Assembly: GCF_019578655.1 (NCBI RefSeq)
Contig: NC_063257.1
Span: 12,090,001 to 12,154,000, forward strand
Source of the DNA: Ricinus communis
Lineage: Eukaryota; Streptophyta; Magnoliopsida; Malpighiales; Euphorbiaceae
DNA length: 64,000 nt
Reading direction: 5' to 3'
Part shown: positions 39,800 to 50,550 of the stretch, piece after piece
How the letters are laid out: the number at the start of each line of letters is the position of its first letter
Position numbering within the stretch: the first letter of the stretch is position 1
Notes under the pieces: generated by a model
The model's database searches: none
What the model saw: only the letters and a program-made list of their open reading frames with translations
Told to the model about the DNA's origin: nothing
Program-made: the position numbers and the translations under genes

Positions 39800-42029
39800 C
39801 GACTCTAGCTCAATAACGACGTTATTGGCATTCAAATATATAAATATATTAAAATAACATTATATAATATTTAAATAATTATATTAAATTCTATATTTAT
39901 AAATATATTAAAATATATATATGAGATATATCATATTAGATAACAAATATATATTAAATATAATATAAAAATAGAATTAAACAACGAATAATACATATAA
40001 ATATTAAATTGAATTTTCTAAATTTATTTCTCTTGTAATTATATTTTAAAAAATATGTAACATTTTTGTCATTTATATTTGATTTCGTTAAGAACAAACA
40101 TAGTTAAACATTTTTTTTAATAAAATAGTTAAACATATTAGTAAAACATGTAATTTTTATTCATGGAGTATCTAAAAATTTATCGCCCATTTTGAAATTC
40201 TTAAATATTGTTCTAATTTTAAATTCTTTTGTAGATATTTGCTAATTTTGAAAAGTGCCACCTAAAATAAAAATTTAAGTATAATAAACTGAAAAAAATA
40301 ATATAATCAAAAAATAAGCTAAGAATATATATATATAACAATTCAATAAAAAAATATTATCTACTGAGGTTATATTTGGAATTGCGGTTGATTATTTAAA
40401 AAATCAGATTTTTTAAAAAAATTTAATTTAATATTATTTTTTGAATTTATTTATAAATTATTTTTCTCAAACATACTTTTAGAAAAAACATATATTTACT
40501 TAATTTTTAAAAAATTAATTTTGAAAACTCAAAAAATATCTAAAATAAAATTTAAAATTATAAAAATATTTTTCCAAACTTGCTCACCCTGAAACAAGTT
40601 GGTACACAAGGAACATATAGTATTTATATCTAGAAATAAAGTTCAAATAGGCTACTAAGCTTTGCATGCGCACTTAAATAAGTTTTTTTTTTATTTTTTT
40701 AAGTTATTTTAATTCAAAATTTTAATCTTTTAATTTAATTTATTATTAAATGAGAGAGCGAGAGTCAAATTTTTTTAAATAATAAAAAATTAAAGTAAAC
40801 TAAAAAATTATTAAAAATTTATAGTTTTTAATGACATTATTAATAGCTAATTACTTGTTTGTTAAACTTAATTTTAAAAATTAATTTATATTTTTTAATT
40901 AAATTTATTCTCTTAATACAAAGAGTGTAATTCTCTCCAAAAAAAAAGGCTAAATTAATCTAAAAATAGTAAATTTTAGATTAAAATGGTTTAAAAAATA
41001 AAATAAAAAATCTATTTAGCTACTCACAAAGTTTAAAGGTGTATTTGAACTTTTATCCTTTTATCTTCTTTCGAATTGTAGTTCTCTTTAGTTAATTACT
41101 GGAATGAATTTTGTATTTTGTATTTAAATTTATTCTTTAACTAACTATTTATTGATATCTAACTTGACATTTATGATAAGCATTAGAATCATTATAATAA
41201 AAATTTAATTGTATAAATTTCACTCTTAATTCAAAAAAAATTTAGTAAATAAGGGCTTAATTACTGTATGTCACATAATTTAAAATTGAGAAAATATCAT
41301 TGAATAAACATGTGGTTTAACATATTTGACTTTAAGGTATGTTGTTTGCTCTTTTTTTTACTTTAATACCCTATAAATATAACCGTTAGTAAATAATGAT
41401 TAAATTATACAATATTGTTAAGAGATTCTGAAGTGGCAAGTAATAACTATTGTTCTTTTAACTGCCACATCACTATTTGCTAACAGTGTTGTACAATTTG
41501 ACCGTTATTTGCTAGCAACTGTATTCATAGGATAGCAAAATGACAAAAAGTAAACCACAATTTTTAAAATAAAAATACATTAATTCATAATGTAGTTTAT
41601 TGAAATTTAGTATTCAAATAATAATATAATATTATTATATTATAAAATAATATAATAAATATATTTCTATTTTTAATATATAAATTTTATGAGAAATTCG
41701 TACATTAAGAAACTTTATTTTCTTCACTTCACTGCATTTGTTGCTGCTGCTGCTATTACCATCGTAACTTTGTCACTGTTTTAACCCAAATCCACCACCG
41801 TATGACGATATCTTTTAGTAAAGTCCCATATCCTTCTTACTGCCATTGTGGGAGACAACTATGGTTACAACTGTCGTTTCATCTACAACTGTCGTTTTGC
41901 CGCTCAAGCTCCCTCTCACCGCTGCAATAAAGGAGTCGAACTTCCTCATTAACAATAGTAACAACAACAAGGAAGAGAGATACAAGTTTGATTTTAAATC
42001 AAACAATTAAAAAGAAAAGCAACACTGGT
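39800..42029. other. AT-rich intergenic DNA between transporter and PSB33
   Basis: No gene is recognised. The stretch carries dispersed AT-rich repeats, including a palindromic element at about 41280-41630. Confidence 0.5.
41280..41630. repeat. Palindromic MITE-like repeat
   Basis: The left half (CCTATAAATATAACCGTTAG ... CTTCTGAAGTGGCA region) pairs with the reverse complement of the right half (CCTATGAATACAGTTGCTAG ... GATGTGGCA), centred near 41455. There are no coding frames. Ends are approximate. Confidence 0.5.
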
Positions 42030-42400
42030 GTTCTCTTAAAAATTATTTTAAGAATATTTACTAATTAATTTTAATATTATATAAATTGATACTATTGATA
42101 TAATTAATATTATTATATTTTATAATTAGAAATTATTATATAATTGAAAGGATAATTTTTTAATTTAATTTTTAAATTAGAATTATTATATGATAGAAAG
42201 TTTTTAGTTAATAAATTATTAATTATTTTTAAAATATAATTAAAATAATTATTTTAATTTAAAAATTGATTAGTTAATATAATATTAGAATATAATTATT
42301 AAGATTAATATTTAATCAATTAGGAATGTAATTTATTGATTAATAAATTGATAAAAATTTATAAAATTATATATAAATTTAAATTAATAATAATAATAAT
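42030..42400 (-). repeat. Diverged copy of the Helitron-like AT-rich repeat
   Basis: The reverse complement contains TATATATAATTTTATAAATT, ATTAATCAATAAATTACATT and CTAATATTATATTAACTAAT, matching the bodies at 29190-30537. Neither terminus is evident. Confidence 0.5.
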
Positions 42401-42574
42401 AATAATAATTTTGTATATTAAAAATAATGTATCTGAAAAAAAAAATTAATAATATATAAATTAGCAAAAAATAATAATTAAAAAAAAAATCTTTGAATCA
42501 TAATTTCATTCACCATAATTTAAAAAACATGTGGCTCAACAGAAATAGACAGGCAGAATGGAAGGCAGCCATGC

Positions 42575-42630
42575 CCCATTGGCCTTTCCCTCCTAAATTA
42601 TCCATTTTTTTCTGTGGCCAATGGATAATC
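42575..42630 (+). promoter_or_regulatory. CCAAT and I-box-like motifs upstream of PSB33
   Basis: ATTGG (42578-42582) and CCAAT (42618-42622) are in opposite orientation, and GGATAA cores occur as TTATCC (42598-42603) and GGATAA (42623-42628). CCAAT boxes and GATAA-type I-boxes are common in promoters of light-regulated photosynthetic genes. They lie 60-110 bp before the ATG, so some could fall in the leader. Confidence 0.35.
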
Positions 42631-42685
42631 ATAGACTCGTACTCAGTTTCTTCCTCTCAACTCTTTCCATACTCTCCTTTCCTCC

Positions 42686-44886
42686 ATGGCCACCGCCACT
42701 GCTCCTTCCCACCTCACTTCCTCCTTCCCTCGGAATTACTCTTTTAACCCTCCACGCATCGTCCCCATTTCCCTCCGTTACCACCCATTTCACCATTCTG
42801 CCACGAAATGTCAGTTTGTCTCTCTCAAAGCTCGCTCTCCTAAGATTTCTTGCAAGGCTGCAGAAGTATCAGTGAGTGAGCAATCTCCCTCTTCCGGGGA
42901 GAATTGGGTTCCTGTGGTTCCGTTGGCGGCTTTGCCTAGAGGAGAAAGGCGGGTGATTATTCAAGATGGGGAGACAATTTTGTTGCTTTGGTATAAGGAT
43001 CAGGTTTTCGCTATAGAGAATAGGTCACCTGCTGAAGGAGCTTATAGTGAAGGCCTTCTCAATGCCAAGCTCACCCAGGTTTTCTTTTTAGCTTAACTGT
43101 GAATTTTGCTTAATTAAGTTGATTTTTTTTTTACCATGTTTATTGCAGCTTTATTATGTGGAAAATGCTAATCTTGGTATGTGCTTTTGTGCTAATTAGT
43201 AAAATTGACTAGTGTGTCCATTTCCATTGAAGTTTCTTTATTTCTTGAATGTCAAAGTGTTTATTTTGATGAGCTTCTGAAACTAATGCTTGCATAGGAA
43301 AAATGGTTGGTCAAGTTTGATTGAAGAAGCAATATTTTCCCGGTTGGCACAATGTCGGAATTAATGGCTTTTGTTAGTTGTTCTATTGCTAGCCTAGGCG
43401 TACGGGCGCTACAAAGATGTTGTAATTATAGTATATAGCTTATTTATGGATGGAATTGGATTGGAAGATTGGATTTAAAAAGAACCATTTATCATATTTA
43501 TCCTTTAGTTCAGTAGTTCAGTTTTAATTTAGGTTTTTGAAAATTCAATAAAAAAAAATAAGTAAAATAAGGAGTTTTTATTTCACGTTACCGAGGGCCT
43601 CGTTTCAAAAAAATACGCTGTCGCTATTATCTCACAGGTAAATACAGGTGCTGGCCTTGCCCTGGTTTTAAAAAAAATGGTTACTTTGTTCCTGGAAGAC
43701 TCTTCTTAGATGCTTGCTTATATACCTTGAATATCATAGTTTTGTTTGCTACATTTGTATGCATTATGGATTTTCTACCCTGAAATTACCAACTCTGAAG
43801 TTTTCAAATCTTAATTGAAGGCTTCTAAAGTCTCACAGATAGGCAATTATGGTCTGATTTGTCAATGGTTTTTGGTTCGGTTTTTAAAATAAATAGCATA
43901 AAATTTCTTCCCATCTAAGTGATCTGCTATTTCTTAGGTGATGCAGTTAGGAATCCTGTTGGTAACACTTATAAGCAGATAATGTACATATAGCTCTTTG
44001 ATCCTTGGAAGTCGGTGCAAAATGAAAATTTGAAGCCATATTCCACTACAATACCACATTTGACAAAGAATGTTTGGATGCAGAACGTTAATTCATATTG
44101 AATTTGATTTCCATCTATGATTTTTCTCCGAAACAAGAAGCCTGCACTTATAAATTCATAGTTGTTGATTTGACGTGCTTTTAGAGTGAGTTGAATGCAT
44201 GTGCTGTCTCATCTGGTATCCATTAGCATCAGCTTTGCTCATAAATAATGTACTCTGATGAATAAAGGAAGCAACGTGATATTTATTTATTCATCTTTTT
44301 GGGTTCTTTTTCCCAGGATGGCTGTATAGTTTGTCCTACAACTGATAGCACCTTTGATCTCCGGAATGGAGCTATCAAAGATTGGTATCCAAAGAATCCC
44401 GTGCTCAGAGCTCTAACACCTCCGTTGAGGGCACTCTATGTTTATCCTATTAAAACCGATGAAGAGAATATTTACATCAGTATGAGAGGAGGTGTAAAAT
44501 CTGATGCATCTGCAGAAATAGTCTTTAGTGGAAAAGCTCAACCTGGTATGACTGCAAGTGATGTCAACGTCGATGAGGTAACAACATTAACTTGTTTGGG
44601 CTGAATACCTTCATATCAAATGCTTTAAAGTAATGCAGAGAACTTACATCTTTGTTTTCAGTTGTTCTGAATCGACATGTTCTGTGATTGTCTTTAGGTG
44701 AGAATGGTAGTCGATGAAAATCAAGAGGGATTTGGCTTTACCGGGAAGAATGAATTGATTAATGGAAAGGCTGCTGTAATTGGCTTCTTGTTGTTATTAG
44801 ATTTTGAGCTCTTGACAGGTAAAGGACTTCTCAAAGGAATAGGCTTCTTGGACTTTCTATATGGTATAACCAATGCTTTCCAGTAG
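42686..44886 (+). CDS. PSB33: PSB33 (LIL8), Rieske-like thylakoid protein
   Basis: Three exons (42686-43078, 44317-44577, 44698-44886) encode 280 residues. The first ~57 residues are Ser/Arg/Pro-rich with no acidic residue, a typical chloroplast transit peptide. A Rieske-type fold follows (WVPVVPLAALPRGERRVI, LLLWYKDQVFAIENRSP, then DGCIVCPTTDSTFDLRNG and DWYPKNPVLRAL). The Cys-X-His pairs that hold the 2Fe-2S cluster are absent: the usual CPXHG loops read CIVCPTTDS, so no cluster is expected. One hydrophobic helix near the C-terminus (AAVIGFLLLLDFELLTGKGLL) anchors the protein in the membrane and gives the alternative name LIL8. In Arabidopsis (At1g71500) it is a green-lineage protein that stabilises photosystem II and its antenna under changing light. 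The frame is complete. Confidence 0.93.
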
Positions 44887-45465
44887 ATGCGACATTTCTT
44901 CTTTCAAGGGGTGAGAAGAATCTCAGTTCCATAGGAGGTCATTTTTCTGTTTAGTTACAACACAATGGTGTATAATCTCCATTTCTTTTCATAATTGATC
45001 TGCTATTGTATATTGTTCACAAATAACGAACAAAGCTGTTTCATGTTTACTTCTACATTCCCTTATATCTAAATTCATCTGTACAATAAATATCAAGTGT
45101 TCAAATATGATGATGACTGGTTAAAGTGCACCTCAGCACCATTGAATGATCTTCCCACTTCCCTTTTTCAATTTTCTTTGCTCATGGAGGGACTGGAGCA
45201 ACTTATGATTCTGAGTTGCTTGTTGGGTTGTCAGCTGACATGCTGAAGAGAGATTTTTCAAGCTGATCTTGGCAGAGCTGCCTCTAGAAAAGAAAGTTGA
45301 AAGGCTACCCTCGTACCAAAGACTAAATATTACAAATAATTTATAAAAGTTAAAATTCAACCAACCAAATCACTAGTTTTAGTAATTTTGATATTGATTA
45401 GATCCAAGTCCAATTACATTAGTGGATTCTACATTTCATTTGACTTCCATTCAAATTCTCAACAC

Positions 45466-45557
45466 TTAGTCTCAGAATGCATGTTCCTTGGATATTCATT
45501 CATTTGTAGTGTTAGTCTCAGAATGCATGTTCCTTGGATTTTCATTCATTTGTAGTG
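45466..45557. repeat. 46-bp tandem duplication
   Basis: A unit beginning TTAGTCTCAGAATGCATGTT and ending ATTTGTAGTG occurs twice head to tail with one difference (GGATA/GGATT), so the duplication is recent. Confidence 0.9.
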
Positions 45558-46904
45558 TTTCTGGTCCTTTTCATTTCATCTTTCACTGACCAACTACTTG
45601 GATCTCCAACAACTTTGTCTGTCTTGACATCCATTCTGATAGCATGTATGGTATTGGTAGGACACCATTTTTTGCCCGGCTGATGAGATTTCTGTTTAAT
45701 CTTTGTACCCTTGATATCAAATATTGGAAAACCTTCAAAATCAAACAAATTGTTTCTAAGGATCCATTTGTTTCATGGAAAATATATTCCATATCCATTT
45801 GTTTCATGAGCGAAAAATATTTTCCTGGTCAAAATAAATATTAAGTATTTTTAAAGAAAATGACTTTTTGTTTTAAAAATGAAGACTTTCGTATACAATT
45901 TATAAAAATAGAAGAAACTTATATCAAAACTGATAAAATATAGGCTTAATTACTAATTAAATTCTGAATTTTATATTTTTAAATAATTTTATCTAATTGT
46001 TTAAAAATCTTAAAACAAATACCTATGTTTTCAGTCTATTTTTAAAATATTTTTCGGTAACATTTGTTTTAATTTTTATAATGAAAAAAATAATATGGCA
46101 AGTCATTCTATTTATTAATATAAAAATTAGTGAGTCAATAAAAATTTTATTCCATTTAAGTGGAAAATGTGAGCATACACATATATGAGATTTTTAATAG
46201 TCATAATCTTAAGTCTAAGACAACTTATTTTTGTTATAATTATTATTTTTTTAAAGAGCATAGTCGATTTCTCACATCATCTTTTTTATAGTAAAATTTC
46301 AAAAACTGTCATCGAAAAATATTTTTAAAAATCAATTAAAATATGAATATTTATTTTAAAATTTTAAAATAATTAAATAAAATTATTAAAAAGTATACAT
46401 ATACCAATCACTTCTTACTAGTAACCGGTGCTCAGTCGTCGTCGTGGATGATACTATGAGACATTGATTTATCCATAATTAGCATAATTAATTAGAAAAA
46501 AATGCTTTATACAAAAGAAGTTTTATTTAATCTAACATGATTTACTCTTAACATTTTCAATTAGTGCCTAACTCCCGTAATATTGCAACATTATTTTAAG
46601 AGAAGAATCAGAGTTCAAACCCTAATAAATAAATAAAAACAACACTGTTGCATGTGTTGGACCGACATCTGGTTGTTGTCAAAGGAAAAGAGAAATTAAA
46701 TAATGACTTAGGCAAATGGAATGAAATCGAAATTAAATAATGACCTAAGCTTTTTGGATTATTATATTTGTTTCCAATTATAATTTTGAAGTCAATTTTG
46801 ACCTCTGGAAATGCCCCAAAACCTCAACTCCTTAGCCACACACGCACATGTGTTTAGATTCACGTACATGGAAGGCATATGTGATATAGACCTTCCACAA
46901 AAGG

Positions 46905-47335
46905 ACTTCGAAGACTCTTAACATTCTAGAAAGATCTAATAAAAATCAACTCCTCACGGTTAGTTATTACATATGGAATCCATAGATAGAAAGAAAGAGA
47001 TTGACCCTTTGTAGATTTTAAATGTCAAGAATTCAACATTCTAAGAAAATTTAAAAAATCGATCTATCACGATTAGCTAATACATATTAAGTTTACATCT
47101 AGAAGGACGGGATTGATATTCTATAGATTCTAAAATTTCAAACATTTAACATTCTAAGAGAATTTTAATAATTCGGCTAAATTTCATCTTGGTTAGCTGA
47201 TATGTAATGGATTTTATGAATATATTGATTTTTTATGAATTTTAAAACTTTGAGAATTCAATATTCTACAAAAAAAAAAAAAATTAATGAATCAATTTAT
47301 TATAGTTAGCTGAGATGGTTAAAACATTAAGCGGA
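46905..47335. repeat. Degenerate tandem repeat, about 113-bp unit, four copies
   Basis: The motif ACATTCTA/ATATTCTA recurs at 46921, 47036, 47149 and 47261 (spacings 115, 113, 112). In each unit it is followed about 40 bp later by a TTAGCTGA/TTAGCTAA/TTAGTTAT box and then by a GATTGA segment. The copies are diverged (perhaps 65-75 percent identical). Confidence 0.65.
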
Positions 47336-49903
47336 GAATTAAGAAAATATACAAATTTATTTTTTTTTCTTTTCTTACAAATAAATTTTTGTAATATGTT
47401 GGCATTAGTTGTTATTGTACATATTGAAGCCGGCCGAAGCCGGCGGCTACGACAGAAAATTATAAAATTACTAACCTCCCCAGAACTGGTGGTCTGTTTC
47501 ATCTCAAACAAGTGGTCAAATTTTGTAAGGTGAAATTTTCTAACGGTTAAAATTATATAATTAGATTATACAGGGATGAGAGTTTAACACGAAGGCTTTG
47601 AATTCAAACATTATAAAACTAGAGAAAATTAGTTGAAATAAATTAATGAATTTCTTCTACTTCCATAGTCCACCCAAATTAGTTAAAGGAAATTAACTTA
47701 TTTTGTTAAGGTCAAAAGTATGTTTCCTCATGTTTGAACATTTCTTATCTTTTGAAGCTTATTTTCTTTTATTTTACTTTATTTTCTACATTAAATTTAA
47801 TGAATAAGCAGACAAGTATTTTCAAAACGCACGTGAGTCATTTATCTTAACCCAAAGAACACGAAAATGGAAAAGGAAAAAAAAAAAAACACCAACTAAA
47901 CTTTTGAGAACCTTTTTTAGAAAATCTTTTGGTGCACTTGCAAAGCCTGTGGCTGAAAAGCAATGTGAAGGGTTAATTTCAAAGTGGATGATGCATGTGT
48001 AAAAACTGTTCAAGGTATCTATGCCTCAAATTGGGTTTGATTGGAAGACCATTTCAAACCCATTTGTATACTATCACTTCTCACCCATTTTAGTCAAGGA
48101 CCCAAGTAGTATTATGGGTCAATTCTTGATACTTTAATAGGCAAAATTCATTTGATCTCCACAGTGATTGTAAATTTTCTATTTCACTATATGTTTATAA
48201 TTTGTAATTCATCTTAAATCATAAATACTAGTACTTGCACTCTTTATGCTTGACAAAAGGGAGGAAAGAAAATATATTGGTTATTGTTGTATTTTAAGGA
48301 TTTATACTCCTAAGATGATAGAATATTGATGTCTGATATATGTAGCATACGAACAATGAGACTAATATATGTCCGACACGTGTTTAGCATATGCCACGTT
48401 GGATAAATTTAGATCAAACCACTTTCAATTATTTTTATTTTAGCGTGAAATGAGTTATTTGTAGAATTCTGAAAATAATATATAAGAAGACATTGTAGCT
48501 TAGAACATAATGAATAAAAATAATTCATACGGCCCACCTAATTAGATTGAAACTCAGGTTAATATGAGGAATCTACCCTTGCTATTTTAAGATCAAATTA
48601 AAAATCTAAATCAAATCTTAGGCTTCCAAAGAAAATGCTAAAAATTTAAAAACTGTTTTTTTTAAAAAAAAAAAAAAGTTAAAACCATAAAGAGATAAAA
48701 AAAAAAAAGAAGACAAAAGGGTGTTTGTGTAATATCATCTAGGCATTCAGTATTATTTGTGTAAAATACCTTATTACTTGAATACCAACATATTTTGCAC
48801 ATGGAGACATTGACATAGACTCCAATTTAATATGCCTTAGGTAATAATCCTATTATCCACCAATCATAGATACTGTTTTGTGTTTGGTATCTTAAATTGG
48901 TAAGAGATGCATTGCTTATAAATATGGTTGACCATGTGCTAAATTCTTTCAAGTCTCAGACCAAAAAATAATTTATTTCATAATTGTAACATTATTTAAT
49001 GACTTTATTCACCATGAATAATAACAAGACCACCCAAAAGTCTATTTGGTGTATTATTTTACCTCTTGTTGGGACAAGTTTTATAATTATGTTAATTTCT
49101 ATGTTTTTGACCCAGAATAATCAAATATCTTAAATAAGATTTGAAAACTAAAATCCCCATTTTTTATTTGGGATGAAAATCATAATAAAATATTAATTGA
49201 TATCTATGTATAATTTTACAATAGTAATTAAGTGAACCATATCCTCTCTTATAATAAGTAACAACAAAAAGCATCAAGTAGTAATGCAAGAGTGTTTATG
49301 TGTTAACTTAGACAACTTTCTACCTCTTTGAAATAAGGTCAAGGGTCAGTTTAGCATTGATGTGGGGAACTTTTTAATTAATTTTATTTTTATTACTTTT
49401 TTTTAAATCTAATTTTAAAAAACTACTCCTTTCAAAATTTCAGTTTCAAAAAATAGCCGAATTAAAAAATAAAAAATAAAAAATAAAACGGATAATAATA
49501 AATAATGCCAAATTAACCTTAAAATTTGTCAATTTCAAATGTGTATAAATAAATAAATGATATGTAATTTTTAAATATATATCTAGACATAAATTCGTCA
49601 TATATGATTCATTTTTCCTGAAATAAACGTATATATTAATTAAAATAGGGTTATTTAAAAATTCTCAACACGTTTTTGAGACCAACTTTTTGTGCAAAAT
49701 CTAGAAGCTTAATAAATTCATGAATTTCAAAAGTACAGCAAACAAGTGCCATCCTATTCATTACTCTTTTATGAAATCTGCACCAACTTGGCTTTCCCAC
49801 TCTTTTCCCTTCCCCCCCTACCAACAAAAATAAAAGCACCGCCCATTACTAAACTTCCATGGATTTCTTTTTTATTCTTCTTCTCTGCTGACCTTTGAAA
49901 ATT

Positions 49904-49953
49904 TTGACCTTCTCTTCCCCTTCTGACTTTGCACGATCCTCAACCTATATATA
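49904..49953 (+). promoter_or_regulatory. Core promoter of the ERF gene: W-box and TATA box
   Basis: TATATATA at 49946-49953 lies 97 bp before the start codon. TTGACC at 49904-49909 matches the W-box core bound by WRKY factors, with another TGACC at 49889. This would suit a stress-induced regulator, but only the motifs are seen. Confidence 0.5.
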
Positions 49954-50049
49954 CCTATTTCTCTCTTCTATCTTCTTTGTATCTCTCCTCCTAATTCTTG
50001 CTTGTTCGTTCCTTCCGCAAAAGATCCTTTTTTCTGTTCTGCAAGGAAA

Positions 50050-50550
50050 ATGAGCGGCACCGGTCCCAGCCCAAGCACAGAGCAAAAGAAGTACAAGGGT
50101 GTCCGCCGCCGGAAGTGGGGGAAATGGGTGTCGGAAATTCGCGTTCCGGGCACGCAGGAACGGCTGTGGTTAGGTTCTTATTCTACTGCTGAGGCAGCCG
50201 CTGTGGCACACGATGTGGCTTCCTATTGCTTAAGAGCAGGAGATGGTCGTCTGAACTTTCCTCTGATGCTGCCTGCAAGTGTCAAAGCCGACATGTCCCC
50301 TAAGTCTATACAGAAATCTGCATCCGATGCTGGCATGGCGATTGATGCACAGATGATACTGAACAGGTCCATGTCTTCTAATGGCGGTAATCAATGCAGC
50401 AGAAATGGAAGCTATGCGGTTAATCTTGGCCAAGAGGGAGAGCTTGGGTGGGAAGATGGTGTGGGCAGTAATGGGAGTTGGAGTGGTGGTCAGGGTAGAG
50501 ATTATGGCGGAGACGGTGATTTGAGCATTTCTGTTGAAGATTATTCGTAG
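50050..50550 (+). CDS. ERF020: AP2/ERF transcription factor, ERF020-like (DREB group)
   Basis: An intronless frame of 166 residues. A single AP2 domain spans about 14-71: [20 protein letters not shown], then [20 protein letters not shown] and GDGRLNFP. Val at domain position 14 is the DREB-type residue. Loss of introns and the short size match ERF group II/DREB A-5 genes. Similarity and its position near PSB33 point to ERF020 (At1g71520). The protein would bind DNA in the nucleus; targets are unknown. The C-terminal half is Ser/Gly/Asp-rich ([11 protein letters not shown]) without an EAR motif (LxLxL or DLNxxP) that I can see. I chose the ATG at 50050 because codons upstream in the same frame start only with TTG and fall in the presumed leader. 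The assignment to ERF020 rather than a close paralogue such as ERF019 is moderate. Confidence 0.9.
   Translation: MSGTGPSPSTEQKKYKGVRRRKWGKWVSEIRVPGTQERLWLGSYSTAEAAAVAHDVASYCLRAGDGRLNFPLMLPASVKADMSPKSIQKSASDAGMAIDAQMILNRSMSSNGGNQCSRNGSYAVNLGQEGELGWEDGVGSNGSWSGGQGRDYGGDGDLSISVEDYS

Larger units (their letters stand above)
44887..49903. other. Intergenic DNA between PSB33 and the ERF gene
   Basis: No gene is recognised. The open frames at 45542-45748 and 45583-45807 (minus) have no family I know. Two tandem-repeat tracts lie here (45466-45557 and 46905-47335). AT-rich sequence fills the rest. Confidence 0.5.

Noticed and set aside
47429..47444. GCCGGC-CGAA-GCCGGC hairpin
   Set aside because: A neat 6-bp stem, but isolated, with no T-run or gene end next to it; plant genes do not use such terminators.
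50002..50049. Upstream extension of the ERF frame from TTG
   Set aside because: Non-ATG start within the presumed leader; the ATG at 50050 gives a normal ERF N-terminus.
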